From assembly GCA_963797115.1 (NCBI GenBank), contig CAWCOH010000003.1, forward strand, positions 1-64,000: a stretch of 64,000 nt of DNA, given 5' to 3'. Below the pieces are notes generated by a model that searched no databases, had not been told where the DNA came from, and saw only the letters and a list, made by a program, of their open reading frames with translations. The position numbers and the translations under genes were made by a program. The DNA comes from AP-15 sp963797115. Its GTDB lineage: Bacteria > Pseudomonadota > Alphaproteobacteria > ATCC43930 > CGMCC-115725. Positions 9,202-17,584 of this stretch are shown here, one piece after another. Positions within the stretch are counted from its first letter, which is position 1, and each line of letters begins with the position of its first letter.

Positions 9202-9404
9202 TTGTCCGACTGACGATCGATCAGGACGGCACCGGCTTTCGCGCCATGATCTCCAAACGCGATGATGGAGGTAAGGGTACCATTGGCAGCCCGGAGATTT
9301 TCCTGGTGCCCACCAAGGAAGAGGCGAAAAAACGAGCGAAAGATTTGGCGCGCTCCTTGGGATTGAAGACCTACCGTGTCGTCGACAAGACCCTCAAGAT
9401 CTAA
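9198..9404 (+). CDS. Small hypothetical protein, second of an overlapping pair
   Basis: This 68-residue protein starts at the ATG at 9198, inside the stop codon of the gene before. The sequence (MIVRLTIDQDGTGFRAMISK, then PTKEEAKKRAKDLARSLGLK) suggests a small alpha/beta fold: a beta hairpin followed by an amphipathic helix. I do not recognise the family. The ATGA coupling with the upstream ORF is the main sign that both are real. Confidence 0.5.
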   Translation: MIVRLTIDQDGTGFRAMISKRDDGGKGTIGSPEIFLVPTKEEAKKRAKDLARSLGLKTYRVVDKTLKI

Positions 9405-9494
9405 CAGCGGGCTGCGCGTCGCCGAGGATATCTAAATTTGCCACGGTGCTGAAATGGCCGCCTCGAGTTTATCCCTAAAAAACGCGTGGGGAGG

Positions 9495-10673
9495 TTATTC
9501 GGCCGCAATTCGCTTCGGCTCGCTGGCACGCCCGCCGGCGTGACGATCGATTTCGGCCTGAATCGCAGCACCGGCCTGTCCGATAAAGGTCTCGTGGTGG
9601 CTGGTCGCATAGGCGTAGCTGCCGCGCAGCAGGTCCCGGCTCTTCTGGAAATGCGGGTGGACAAAGCGCGCCATCAGCTCGTAATGCTTTTTGGTTGCGT
9701 CCCAGTCGGCCCAGTTGTGGGCCAGCTCGCAAATCACCCCGAAGCCGCCTGACCCGGACATCAACCGGTCGATATAGGCGATCGCGTCGTCGGGGGTACC
9801 GATGCACCCGGTCCCGGTCTCGACCAGCCACTCACAGGGGTCGGGCACCTCGGGCGGGATGATCGGGAAGGTCGCAATGTCGCGGAAGTAGTCGGCGAAG
9901 GGCTGCACCCCGAACCGGACGTTCTGGCGGGCCTGCTCGCGCGTCTCGGCGATGTGGAACATGCCGACGACGCGCCAGTTCTTGCGGTCGGGGATATGGC
10001 CATTGGCCCGCGCGGTCTCTTCGTAGAGCCCCCAGTTGCGGGTGTGCGCCTCCATCGCCATTGGGCTGGTGCCGCCGATCGACAGCATGCCGATCCCGTA
10101 TTTCCCGGCGGCGAGCCCGCCCGCCGGCGAGCGCGCTGCGGCGACCGCCAATTCCATCGTCGGGCGGGTATAGGGGCGCAGCTGCAATTGCGCGTCGGTC
10201 AGGTTGAACCAGTCGGTCTTGCGGTTGACGATCTCACCGTGCAGCAGCGGAATGATGACTTCGAGCGCCTCGTTCATCATCTTGCGCTGGGCGCCGGGGT
10301 CGATGCCGATCTTCAGCGCGTCGTGAACCAGCGCACCGGGGCCGACCCCGAACATCGCCCGGCCTCGGGTCATGTGGTCGAGCTGGACCATGCGATCGGC
10401 CAGCATGAACGGATTGTGATAGGGCAGCGAGACCACGCCGGTGCCGAGGCGGATGTGGCGGGTGCGCTGGGCCGCCGCAGCGATGAACATCTCCGGGCAG
10501 GCGATCAGCTCGAACCCGCCCGAGTGATGCTCGCCGATCCAGGCTTCGTGGTAGTTGAGCCGGTCGAGATGCTCGAGGAGTTCGAGGTCGCGCTCGATCG
10601 ACAAGGTCGGGTTTTCGTCGTGATTGTGGAACGGCGCGAGAAAGATGCCGCTGCGCAGATAGAGCTCGTCCAT
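9495..10673 (-). CDS. LLM-class (luciferase-like) flavin-dependent monooxygenase
   Basis: This 392-residue protein begins MDELYLRSGIFLAPFHNHDE. The ATG at 10673 is preceded by GGAGGA; longer readings run into a palindromic repeat and are unlikely. Family landmarks are WIGEHHSGGFELIACPEMF, RLGTGVVSLPYHNPFMLADR, TRGRAMFGVGPGALVHDALK and GIGMLSIGG. These enzymes use reduced FMN and O2 to oxygenate small organics. It is divergent from a Rieske dioxygenase pair, which suggests a shared aromatic or xenobiotic pathway. No flavin reductase is adjacent. Confidence 0.92.
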   Translation of the reverse strand: MDELYLRSGIFLAPFHNHDENPTLSIERDLELLEHLDRLNYHEAWIGEHHSGGFELIACPEMFIAAAAQRTRHIRLGTGVVSLPYHNPFMLADRMVQLDHMTRGRAMFGVGPGALVHDALKIGIDPGAQRKMMNEALEVIIPLLHGEIVNRKTDWFNLTDAQLQLRPYTRPTMELAVAAARSPAGGLAAGKYGIGMLSIGGTSPMAMEAHTRNWGLYEETARANGHIPDRKNWRVVGMFHIAETREQARQNVRFGVQPFADYFRDIATFPIIPPEVPDPCEWLVETGTGCIGTPDDAIAYIDRLMSGSGGFGVICELAHNWADWDATKKHYELMARFVHPHFQKSRDLLRGSYAYATSHHETFIGQAGAAIQAEIDRHAGGRASEPKRIAAE

Positions 10674-10699
10674 GCCGTGTCCTCCGGCGGTATACCCCC

Positions 10700-10742
10700 G
10701 CCCTAACCCTCCCCCGCAAGCGGGGGCGGGAGGGGAGGGGGG
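10700..10742. repeat. REP-like GC palindrome between the LLM and Rieske genes
   Basis: The sequence CCCTCCCCCGCAAGCGGGGG followed by CGGGAGGGG forms a strong hairpin (CCCCCG-CAAG-CGGGGG core). It is the same type as the palindromes at 40275-40321, 44293-44320 with 45620-45650, and 53541-53597. It lies in the divergent promoter region between 9495-10673 and 10839-12083. Confidence 0.75.
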
Positions 10743-10838
10743 ATCGTCGGCCATCGGCACCGCACTCGCAAGCGAATTTCCCCTATGCGCCTCCTGCTGC
10801 TATCATGGCTGGCATCACCGCCAGGAGGAGGCAGCAAC

Positions 10839-12083
10839 ATGTCAGAGCTCGGCGCCGAAACGAGGCGGGGCATTCCGTGGCCTTCGAACGGCCTCAGCGA
10901 GGTTCCGTTCCGGCTCTATACCGATCCTGAGCAATACCGGCTCGAGCAGGAGCGGATCTTCAAGGGCCCGACCTGGAGTTACCTATGCCTCGCGGCCGAG
11001 ATCGCCAACCCGGGCGACTATGTCGCCACGACGATCGGCGAGACGGCGGTGATCGTCACCCGCGACGCGGCGGGCGGCATTAACGCTTTCGTCAATCGCT
11101 GCGTGCATCGCGGCAACCTGCTGTGCTTCGAGCGGCAGGGCAATGTCAAAGAGATCAAATGCATCTATCATGGCTGGACCTACGACCTGACCGGCAAGCT
11201 TACCGGCGTGGCGTTCGAGCGTGGGGTCAAGCGCCAAGGCGGGATGCCTGCGGAATTCCGCAAGGACGAGCACGATCTCGCCCGGCTAAAGGTGGCCGAG
11301 CTCGCGGGTCTCCTCTTCGGGTCGTTCCGTGACGATGCGCCCGAGCTTGGAAGCTATCTCGGGCCGCAAGTCGTCGGCGGAATTCACCGCGTGCTGAACC
11401 GCCCCGTCCGCATTCTCGGCCATAGCACCCAGGTGTTGCCGAACAACTGGAAGCTCTATTCCGAAAACACCAAAGACACCTACCATGCCAGCATCCTGCA
11501 TTCGTTCTTGACGACCTTTCGCATCAACCGGCTGAGCATGCCCGGCGGGATCTACATCGACGACAGCGGCGGCAATCATTTCAGCCAGGCCAAGCTCGAC
11601 TATGCAGCCGAAGACGCCGACTATAGCCGCGAAGGGCTGCGCTCGGACACCGACCTACGCCTCGAGGATCCCTCGGTCATAGAATCCGTCGACGAATACG
11701 GCGACAGCGTCTCGGTGCAGATCCTGACGGTATTTCCGAGCATGATATTGCAGCAGATCCGCAACACGATCGCGGTCCGGGTGGTCCGGCCGCGCGGCAT
11801 CGAGAATACCGAGCTCGACTGGATCCATCTCGGCTTCGAGGACGACGACGAGGCGATGACCGAGCGGCGGCTGCGGCAGGGCAATCTGGTTGGTGCGGCC
11901 GGCTATATCTCGATGGAAGACGGCTGCGTCGGCGGCTTTGTCCAACGTGCCTTACGCTTCAACGACGATGACGGCGGGGTCGTGATGATGGGCGGCTACG
12001 ACGCCGCCTCGCAGCCCTTCCGCTCCAGTGAGGCGGCGATCCGCGGCTTTTGGAAGAAATACCGCGCGCTGATCGGCGACTGA
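10839..12083 (+). CDS. Rieske aromatic-ring-hydroxylating dioxygenase, alpha subunit
   Basis: This 414-residue catalytic subunit starts at the ATG at 10839, seven bases after AGGAGGAG. The Rieske [2Fe-2S] ligands are C88-x-H90 (NRCVHRGN) and C108-x2-H111 (KCIYHGW). The mononuclear iron site is N-T-K-D213-T-Y-H216-A-S-I-L-H221, with the conserved bridging Asp. The overall layout resembles anthranilate/salicylate-type oxygenases (PSNGLSEVPFRLYTDPEQYR at the N-terminus). The beta subunit follows after 12 nt. Ferredoxin and reductase partners are absent from the window, so electrons must come from elsewhere. Confidence 0.94.
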   Translation: MSELGAETRRGIPWPSNGLSEVPFRLYTDPEQYRLEQERIFKGPTWSYLCLAAEIANPGDYVATTIGETAVIVTRDAAGGINAFVNRCVHRGNLLCFERQGNVKEIKCIYHGWTYDLTGKLTGVAFERGVKRQGGMPAEFRKDEHDLARLKVAELAGLLFGSFRDDAPELGSYLGPQVVGGIHRVLNRPVRILGHSTQVLPNNWKLYSENTKDTYHASILHSFLTTFRINRLSMPGGIYIDDSGGNHFSQAKLDYAAEDADYSREGLRSDTDLRLEDPSVIESVDEYGDSVSVQILTVFPSMILQQIRNTIAVRVVRPRGIENTELDWIHLGFEDDDEAMTERRLRQGNLVGAAGYISMEDGCVGGFVQRALRFNDDDGGVVMMGGYDAASQPFRSSEAAIRGFWKKYRALIGD

Positions 12084-12095
12084 CGAATTCGTGGC

Positions 12096-12569
12096 ATGAA
12101 CGATCTGGCCGTACGGCTCGGCGTCAATGAGCTGATTGCCGCCTACGTCGACTGCATCGACGAAGACCGCCTTGAAGAGTGGCCCGATTTCTTCGTCGAG
12201 CAATGCCGTTATGTCATCACCAGCCGCGCCAGCCACGCAGCCGGGCTACCGCACGGCGTCGTTTATGCCGCCTCGCGTGGGATGCTGGTCGATCGGGTGA
12301 CCGCACTCCGGCGCGCCAACATCTTCGAGCCGCACCGCTACCGTCATATCGTCGGCCCGATCCGGCTCGAGCAATTCGACGCGACGGTGGCCCGGGTGCA
12401 TTCGAATTTCATCGCGGTGCGGATCATGCACGACGGCGAGATGAGCCTTTTCGCCGCCGGCCGCTATCTCGACCGCATCGCCCTGACGAGCCAACCCTAT
12501 CGCTTTATCGAGCGTCTGGTCGTCCTCGACAGCCAGAAGATCGACACCTTGCTGGTGATCCCACTGTAG
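12096..12569 (+). CDS. Aromatic-ring-hydroxylating dioxygenase, beta subunit
   Basis: This 157-residue protein has the NTF2-like fold of dioxygenase small subunits. The N-terminus (VNELIAAYVDCIDEDRLEEW, then PDFFVEQCRYVITSR), a middle RHIVGPIRL and the end FIERLVVLDSQKIDTLLVIP are characteristic. It lies 12 nt after the alpha subunit, so both are translated from one mRNA. It is structural in the alpha3beta3 complex. Confidence 0.93.
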   Translation: MNDLAVRLGVNELIAAYVDCIDEDRLEEWPDFFVEQCRYVITSRASHAAGLPHGVVYAASRGMLVDRVTALRRANIFEPHRYRHIVGPIRLEQFDATVARVHSNFIAVRIMHDGEMSLFAAGRYLDRIALTSQPYRFIERLVVLDSQKIDTLLVIPL

Positions 12570-12628
12570 AGCAGCGCTGTCTGCAAAAATCTCAAGGCGA
12601 CGAAAGAAGGGGAATCGCCACCCGAATT

Positions 12629-12719
12629 TTCGTCTTGGCCGGGCTTGATCCGGTCACCCACGCCTTGGGCAGTCCAGACAAAGGCGTGGATACGCGGATC
12701 AAGTCCGCGCAAGACGAAT
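12629..12719. repeat. Long imperfect inverted repeat (intergenic palindromic element)
   Basis: The left arm starts TTCGTCTTGGCCGGGCTTGA and contains CCACGCCTT. The right arm contains AAGGCGTGG and ends GGATCAAGTC...GCAAGACGAA. Folded, it gives a hairpin of roughly 40-bp arms. Its reverse reading encodes the string RGLDPRIHAF, a well-known spurious peptide from dispersed alphaproteobacterial palindromes. The remainder of 12570-12952 holds no gene I can support. Confidence 0.7.
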
Positions 12720-12952
12720 GAAATTTATTCCCGTGAGCCCCTCGTCTCAGCCGCTCGCCCGGGCTCGCTGGCGCCGATGCTTTGCCTTCAGCTTGGCTTT
12801 GCGTTTGTTTGCTCGGATTGTCTGACTCTTTCTGACCGTCTTCATCACCTGGAACTCTCATCTGCGGCGCTGCCGAAGCCGCATAGCAGCCAGAGTCAGC
12901 CCCGCCAACCCCGCTAATCGTCGCGGGGCCGGCGGGTCGGGACTGAGGGCGG

Positions 12953-13159
12953 TCAGATTTTCTCGTGCATTCTCTCGAAATCGGCTACCTGCCGTTCTGC
13001 TTCTTGGCGCGCAATTCCATAACGTTCCTGAATTCTGCCGACGAGCTGATCGCGCTTGCCTTCTGCGACCTTCCAATCATCGTCAGTCAATTTGCCCCAC
13101 TTCTCCTTGGCTTTGCCGACAAACTGTTTCCAGTTTCCCTTCACCTGGTCGCTATTCAT
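12953..13159 (-). CDS. CsbD-family stress protein
   Basis: The 68-residue protein reads MNSDQVKGNWKQFVGKAKEK, then WGKLTDDDWKVAEGKRDQLV, then QERYGIARQEAERQVADFE. This is a full CsbD domain. The ATG at 13159 has GGAGG seven bases upstream. CsbD-like proteins are small general-stress proteins of unknown mechanism. It is monocistronic. Confidence 0.93.
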   Translation of the reverse strand: MNSDQVKGNWKQFVGKAKEKWGKLTDDDWKVAEGKRDQLVGRIQERYGIARQEAERQVADFERMHEKI

Positions 13160-13274
13160 CTTGGCACCTCCATTTGCGATGTTAATCACATTGGAAGAAC
13201 AGCGAGAAAAGCTTGCGGGTTCCCTATTAGGATGAGCGGCCTATCAGTTCACCGCAGCGAGCTTTGGTCGGGAC

Positions 13275-14459
13275 TCAAGACCGCTTGGACTCATCGGCGC
13301 CGGCAAAGTAGAGCTTGGGGTCGGCGGCGCGGATATGGGCTTCGGGAAGGCCCAATTCGCGGCGCACGATGTTGGTGCCTTCGACGAGCGCCACGCATTT
13401 GTAATAGGCGATGCGGCGGGAGAGGCCCTCGCGGCCGAAGCCGCAATCGGTGGTGATCACCAGGCGCTCGGGCGGGATGTATTCGAGCGCCTTTCTGATC
13501 AGCCCGGCGACGTGCTCGGCCGGCTCGACGGTGGTGATGCAGTGGTTGACCACGCCGATGCCGATCTTCTTGTCGGTCTGGTGTTTGGCGAAGAGCGGCA
13601 GGTCCTTGCCGTCATTGCTGGCGCATTCAAAGGTGATCACGTCGCAATCGAGCTGCAGCAGGTGCGGCAAGGCGCGCTCGTAGCTCGGCACCTCCCAATA
13701 GACCCGTTGCTGATTGGGATTGCCCCAGCAGGTGTGCACCCAGATCTCGGCGTCGACCCCCTCGAGTTGGCGGTTGAAGGCCGTCGTCTGGAATTCGAGG
13801 TCGGCCTCGCTGCAGTCGGGGCGGGTCGTGAGGCCGTGATGGCGCGGCTCCTCGACCTGGATCAGGGGACACCCGGCGGCGGCGAGGTCGCGCAACTCGG
13901 CGTTCATGATGTCGCAGAGGTCGAGCACCATCGCCCGGTCGTCGGGGTAGTATTGGTTCCACAGCATGCCGGCCAAGGCCGGCGCGCAGATCGCGCCGAA
14001 CTTGACCGGGCGGTCGCTGAAGCGCTGGGCGATCTGCCAGAGTGCGGCGTATTCGAGCGGGCCGCGGCTGAGCTTTTCTTTGACGATCGCAGGCTGGTAG
14101 GCCTCCTGCACCTCCCACAGGATCTTGCCGGGGCGGATGTCGTGCCGCGCCATCCAGCCCTGCGAGGTGCTGCGGTGGCCGTGGACGCCGCCCAGCCGCT
14201 CGATCGGGTAGAAGAACCAAGACTTGCCGCCGACGACGAGATCGAAGCGACTGTCACCATCGGTGACGATGTCGAGCCCGGCGGCCTCCTGCGCATTGAT
14301 GATCGCCGCAACAGCGTCGAGGTACTGCTCGCGGAACAGCGAGTCGCCGAGTGCGGCCTTGAACGAGCGGCCGTCGAGGCTGCGGTCGAACCACAACGGG
14401 CGCGGGTAGGACCCGGTGATCGCCGTCGGCAACACCATGTCGCGGGTGGTCTTCAGCAT
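13275..14459 (-). CDS. Cobalamin-independent methionine-synthase-II-like protein (MetE C-terminal domain family)
   Basis: This 394-residue protein consists only of a MetE C-terminal-type barrel; the N-terminal MetE domain is absent. The zinc/substrate landmarks are VHTCWGNPNQ (His and Cys), VEEPRHHG, and TTDCGFGREGLSRRIAYYK near the end. GSYPRPLWFDRSLDG at the N-terminus matches stand-alone family members (300-400 aa). Such proteins transfer methyl groups to thiols or act in uncharacterised methyl metabolism; methionine synthesis is not proven for short forms. It is divergent from an AbrB/VapC pair. Confidence 0.85.
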   Translation of the reverse strand: MLKTTRDMVLPTAITGSYPRPLWFDRSLDGRSFKAALGDSLFREQYLDAVAAIINAQEAAGLDIVTDGDSRFDLVVGGKSWFFYPIERLGGVHGHRSTSQGWMARHDIRPGKILWEVQEAYQPAIVKEKLSRGPLEYAALWQIAQRFSDRPVKFGAICAPALAGMLWNQYYPDDRAMVLDLCDIMNAELRDLAAAGCPLIQVEEPRHHGLTTRPDCSEADLEFQTTAFNRQLEGVDAEIWVHTCWGNPNQQRVYWEVPSYERALPHLLQLDCDVITFECASNDGKDLPLFAKHQTDKKIGIGVVNHCITTVEPAEHVAGLIRKALEYIPPERLVITTDCGFGREGLSRRIAYYKCVALVEGTNIVRRELGLPEAHIRAADPKLYFAGADESKRS

Positions 14460-14512
14460 CGCTCGGCCCTCCTCTTATCTGACGGCATCCGAATTGCCAT
14501 ATAGCCAGAATA

Positions 14513-14538
14513 ATGACAGATGAATGGTGATGTGTCAT
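14513..14538 (+). promoter_or_regulatory. Inverted repeat over the antitoxin start codon (candidate operator)
   Basis: ATGACAGATGA (14513-14523) and TGATGTGTCAT (14528-14538) form an imperfect 11-bp inverted repeat (9 of 11 paired) with a 4-bp spacer. It overlaps the antitoxin ATG at 14537. AbrB-type antitoxins usually bind such repeats to repress their own operon, so this is a plausible autoregulatory site. Confidence 0.5.
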
Positions 14539-14785
14539 GCACGCTAGGGCTCGGATCAATCAGCAGGGCCGCATCGTGATTCCGGCGGAATGCCGCGCGG
14601 CAGCCGGTCTGAAGCCGGGTGATGAACTGCTGATCGAGGCGATCGGCGAGGGTGAATTGCGCCTGCGCACCCCGGAACAAGCGATTAAGGAAGCGCAGGC
14701 CATTGTAGCGCAGTACATGCCCAAGGGCCGCGATCTGGTGCAGGAGTTGATCGATGAACGCCGAGCAGAGGCGGCGCGTGAATAA
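14537..14785 (+). CDS. AbrB/SpoVT-type antitoxin
   Basis: This 82-residue protein has an N-terminal swapped-hairpin DNA-binding domain (ARINQQGRIVIPAECRAAAG, LKPGDELLIEAIGEGELRLR) and a C-terminal helical tail (IKEAQAIVAQYMPKGRDLVQ) that would bind the toxin. The toxin reading frame begins inside its 3' end. The inverted repeat over the start codon suggests autorepression. Confidence 0.9.
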   Translation: MHARARINQQGRIVIPAECRAAAGLKPGDELLIEAIGEGELRLRTPEQAIKEAQAIVAQYMPKGRDLVQELIDERRAEAARE

Positions 14786-15167
14786 TGTCGGTATTGTAGT
14801 CGACGCATCCGCGGTTATTGCCCTGTTGGTTGGCGAACCCTTCACCCGCTTCGAGCCCTCGCGCCTCGCGAACGCTTCGATCAGCGCAGTGAACCTTTCG
14901 GAGGTCCTGACCCGGCTCCAGGAAATCGGGATGCCGGAGAGCGGAGCCGTAAACGCCGTCGCGAGGCTGACCCTGCGCGTGATCGCCTTCGATGAGCCGC
15001 AGGCACGGGCCACAACGCGACTGCGCCCTGCCACCCGCCATGCGGGTCTATCGCTCGGCGACCGGGCCTGCTTCGCCCTCGGCCTGGAGTTGGGCCGGTC
15101 GGTCGTCACGGCCGACCGCGCTTGGGCGAATCTCGATATCGGCGTCGATATCGTCCTTATCCGCTAA
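14754..15167 (+). CDS. PIN-domain toxin (VapC-type)
   Basis: This PIN ribonuclease has the acidic site visible: the first Asp in GIVVDASAVIALLVGEP, a Glu in SAVNLSEVLTRL, an Asp in GLSLGDRACFALGLE and an Asp in VVTADRAWANL. It is 137 residues from the ATG at 14754 (AGGAG upstream). A GTG at 14778, with AGAGG upstream, would give 129 residues and is closer to the normal family length. Either start overlaps the antitoxin gene, so the two are coupled. By family it cleaves RNA when the antitoxin is degraded. Confidence 0.9.
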   Translation: MNAEQRRRVNNVGIVVDASAVIALLVGEPFTRFEPSRLANASISAVNLSEVLTRLQEIGMPESGAVNAVARLTLRVIAFDEPQARATTRLRPATRHAGLSLGDRACFALGLELGRSVVTADRAWANLDIGVDIVLIR

Positions 15168-15185
15168 CCTGCGAATAGGAGCCTA

Positions 15186-15275
15186 AAAATTCACCACAGA
15201 GGCACAGAGGACACAGAGATGAAAAGTTTCTCTTCTAAATCCTCTGTCATCTCTGTGCCTCTGTGGTGAAAATTT
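15186..15275. repeat. Near-perfect long inverted repeat between VapC and acetamidase genes
   Basis: TTCACCACAGAGGCACAGAG and its reverse complement CTCTGTGCCTCTGTGGTGAA are separated by about 40 bp, part of which (GGACACAGAGATGA / CCTCTGTCATCTCT) also pairs. Transcribed from either side it folds into a long hairpin, and its right end overlaps the acetamidase stop codon at 15274. It could act as a bidirectional terminator for the convergent genes. Confidence 0.75.
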
Positions 15276-16383
15276 AATCGCCGTCGAAGATCGCCTCGGG
15301 CAGCAATGCGGAGACGACGTAGTTCGGCACATCGACGACGTTGGAGATGCGCAGATCGACGGCGACCGAGCAGATCACATAGGCCTGCTCGCGGCTGAAG
15401 CCGCGCTCCTGCAGCAACTCCATCATGTTGAGAACGGCGTTGCGGCAGGCCAGCGTCAGGTTCTCGGCCTCGATCTCGCCTGCCTGGTTGATCGGCATGC
15501 CCATGACGCCGAGGAAGCGCTCGGGTACGGCGTAGCGCGGGTCGATGAAGTAGCTGGTCCGCGAAAATACCGGCGAAGTGAACTTGCGGGTATTGGCTAG
15601 TCCCTTGTGCACCTTGAAGCGCACCACCGCCGTGGCACCCATCTCGACGGCCGTCACGCAGACTTCGCCGTCGCCCTGCGCAAAATGGCCGTCGCCGGTC
15701 GAGAACAGACCGCCCTCTTTGAAGACCGGCAGAAACAGTTTCGCGCCCTTGGTCAGCTGCTTGACGTCGAAATTGCCGCCGTTCTCCCGCGGCGGCAGAG
15801 TGCGCAGGCCGGTGAGGCCGCATGGTCCCACCGGTACCGCGCCGGCAGGATCGGGCGGAAAGGCCAGGCCGCCCGCATCGATGACGCGTTGCTCGCGGGC
15901 CGCCCATTCCCGGAGCTTCGCTGCGGACGGCGCCACCCCGGAGACCCCCATGAACGGCGCGCCGGGAATGCGTACGCCGGGGATCTCGGCCGAGGAGGCC
16001 CAGCCGTCGCGGATCTGCCAATGCACCAGAAAAGGCTCGGTCATCACGTCGCGCAGAAAGCCGAGCCCCGGCAGGATCGCGCTGAACGCGACCGGCTCGG
16101 CGATGATGTCGGTGAATTCGATCTCGATGATGTCGCCCGGTGCGGCCCCTTTGACAAAAACCGGTCCGGTCAGCGGGTGCACCGCACCGGCATCGAGCGC
16201 CGCAAAATCGGCGACCGTGGTTCCTGGCTTGAGCTGTCCGTCGAGCGCGTCGCGCGTCTCCAGCGCCACCTCCTCGCCTTCGCCGACCTCGACGACCGGC
16301 GGGATGTCCGGGTGAAAGCGATTGTGGCCGCAGCCCGGCTCCGCGGCGAGCCGCTTTGCTCGATCGATGCGGATGGATTGCAT
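15274..16383 (-). CDS. Acetamidase/formamidase-family protein
   Basis: This 369-residue protein is typical of the FmdA/AmdA family of small-amide hydrolases. Signatures are PGDIIEIEFTDI, HWQIRDG, GVSGVAPS, ENGGNFDVKQLTKG with LFLPVFKEGGLFSTGDGHFAQ, and AYVICSVAVDLRISNVVD. It would release ammonia from acetamide or formamide in the cytoplasm. It ends inside the long inverted repeat and lies 15 nt downstream of the zinc alcohol dehydrogenase gene, so the two are likely co-transcribed. Confidence 0.92.
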   Translation of the reverse strand: MQSIRIDRAKRLAAEPGCGHNRFHPDIPPVVEVGEGEEVALETRDALDGQLKPGTTVADFAALDAGAVHPLTGPVFVKGAAPGDIIEIEFTDIIAEPVAFSAILPGLGFLRDVMTEPFLVHWQIRDGWASSAEIPGVRIPGAPFMGVSGVAPSAAKLREWAAREQRVIDAGGLAFPPDPAGAVPVGPCGLTGLRTLPPRENGGNFDVKQLTKGAKLFLPVFKEGGLFSTGDGHFAQGDGEVCVTAVEMGATAVVRFKVHKGLANTRKFTSPVFSRTSYFIDPRYAVPERFLGVMGMPINQAGEIEAENLTLACRNAVLNMMELLQERGFSREQAYVICSVAVDLRISNVVDVPNYVVSALLPEAIFDGD

Positions 16384-16398
16384 GACGCGCCTCCGTGG

Positions 16399-17497
16399 TC
16401 AGTCGAAGGTCAGGACGGTGCGGGCGACCTCGCCGGCCTTCATGGCCCGGAAGGCTTCGTTGATGTCGCCGAGCCGGCCGCGCTTGGTGACCATGCCGTC
16501 GAGGTCGAGCCGGCCCTGGCGGTAGAATTCGAGATAGGTCGGAATGTCGTAGCGGAAGCGGTTGGAGCCCATCCGCGAGGTCTGCACCTTGCACTCGGGG
16601 CGGATCGCCATCCACGGGAACTCGATCATCGCATCCGGGGGCAAGACGCCGACGATCGTCGCCGTGCCGCGGATCGCCAGGCTCTCGATCGCCTGGCGCA
16701 CGAGCTTGGCATTGCCAACCGCCTCGAAGGCGTGGTCGACCCCCGCACCGCCGGTCAGCGCGCGCACCGTCTTTACCGGGTCGTCCTCGGCGCTGTTGAC
16801 GAAATGCGTGGCTCCGGCGCGTTCGGCCATCTCGCGCTTCGACGCAAAATAATCGATGCCGATAATCTGCCGGGCGCCGCCGATCCGCGCACCCTGAATG
16901 ATCGACAGCCCGACCCCGCCGCAGCCGAAAACCGCGACCGTCTGCCCGGCTTCGAGCCCCGAGCTGCGCAACGCCGCCCCGACCCCAGTCAACACTCCAC
17001 AGCCGACCAGTGCCGCCTTGTCGAGCGGCAATTCGGGGTCGATTTTCACCAGCGAATTCTCATGCAGCAGCATCTTCTCGGCGTAGCTCGAAATGCCGAT
17101 GAACTGGCGCAGCGGCCGGCCATTCTGCGACAGCCGCGGCTCCGCGGAGTTCGGGTCGGGTGACGAGACCGCCGGTGCACAAATTCGGGTGGCCCGAAAG
17201 GCACTGCGGGCAATTGCCGCAAAAGCCCGAGAGACAGGCGACGACGTGATCGCCCGGCTTGACCGCCGTCACCTCGCCGCCGACCGCCTCGACGACGCCG
17301 GCACCTTCGTGGCCGAGGACGATCGGCCGATCGAGCGGGAACCGCCCCTGCCCGTCGACGACGTGGAGGTCGCTGTGACACACTCCGGTGGCCACGGTGC
17401 GGACCAGCACCTCGCGACCCCACGGCTTGTCGATGTCGACCGCCTCGATCGTTAGCGGCTCGTGCACCTTGCGAAAAACCGCGGCGTTGATCTCCAT
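16399..17497 (-). pseudogene. Zinc-dependent alcohol dehydrogenase (class III-like), frameshifted
   Basis: The N-terminal frame (ATG 17497) has catalytic zinc ligands C40 and H63-E64 (VLGHEGAGVVE) and structural zinc cysteines C93, C96, C99 and C107. The C-terminal frame starts around 17150 and carries MLLHENSLVKIDPELPLDKA, the NAD motif VFGCGGVGLSIIQGARIGGA and the normal end ARTVLTFD. The two frames meet near 17150; one missing base accounts for it. The repaired protein would be about 366 residues, the family norm. It is either an assembly indel or a recent pseudogene. Class III-type enzymes oxidise alcohols or S-hydroxymethyl thiols. Confidence 0.88.
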
Positions 17498-17584
17498 TTT
17501 CTCAGCCCCTCCGGAGAGTTCTGGAACCTCGGCGCAGTCTAGCTCGCGAGCGAGCGCCGAGGAAAGGCGACGAGCCCGCGCTCC

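Noticed and set aside
12592..12861. Reverse-strand ORF containing RGLDPRIHAF
   Set aside because: The peptide is a known product of translating an intergenic palindrome; no start signal or domain.
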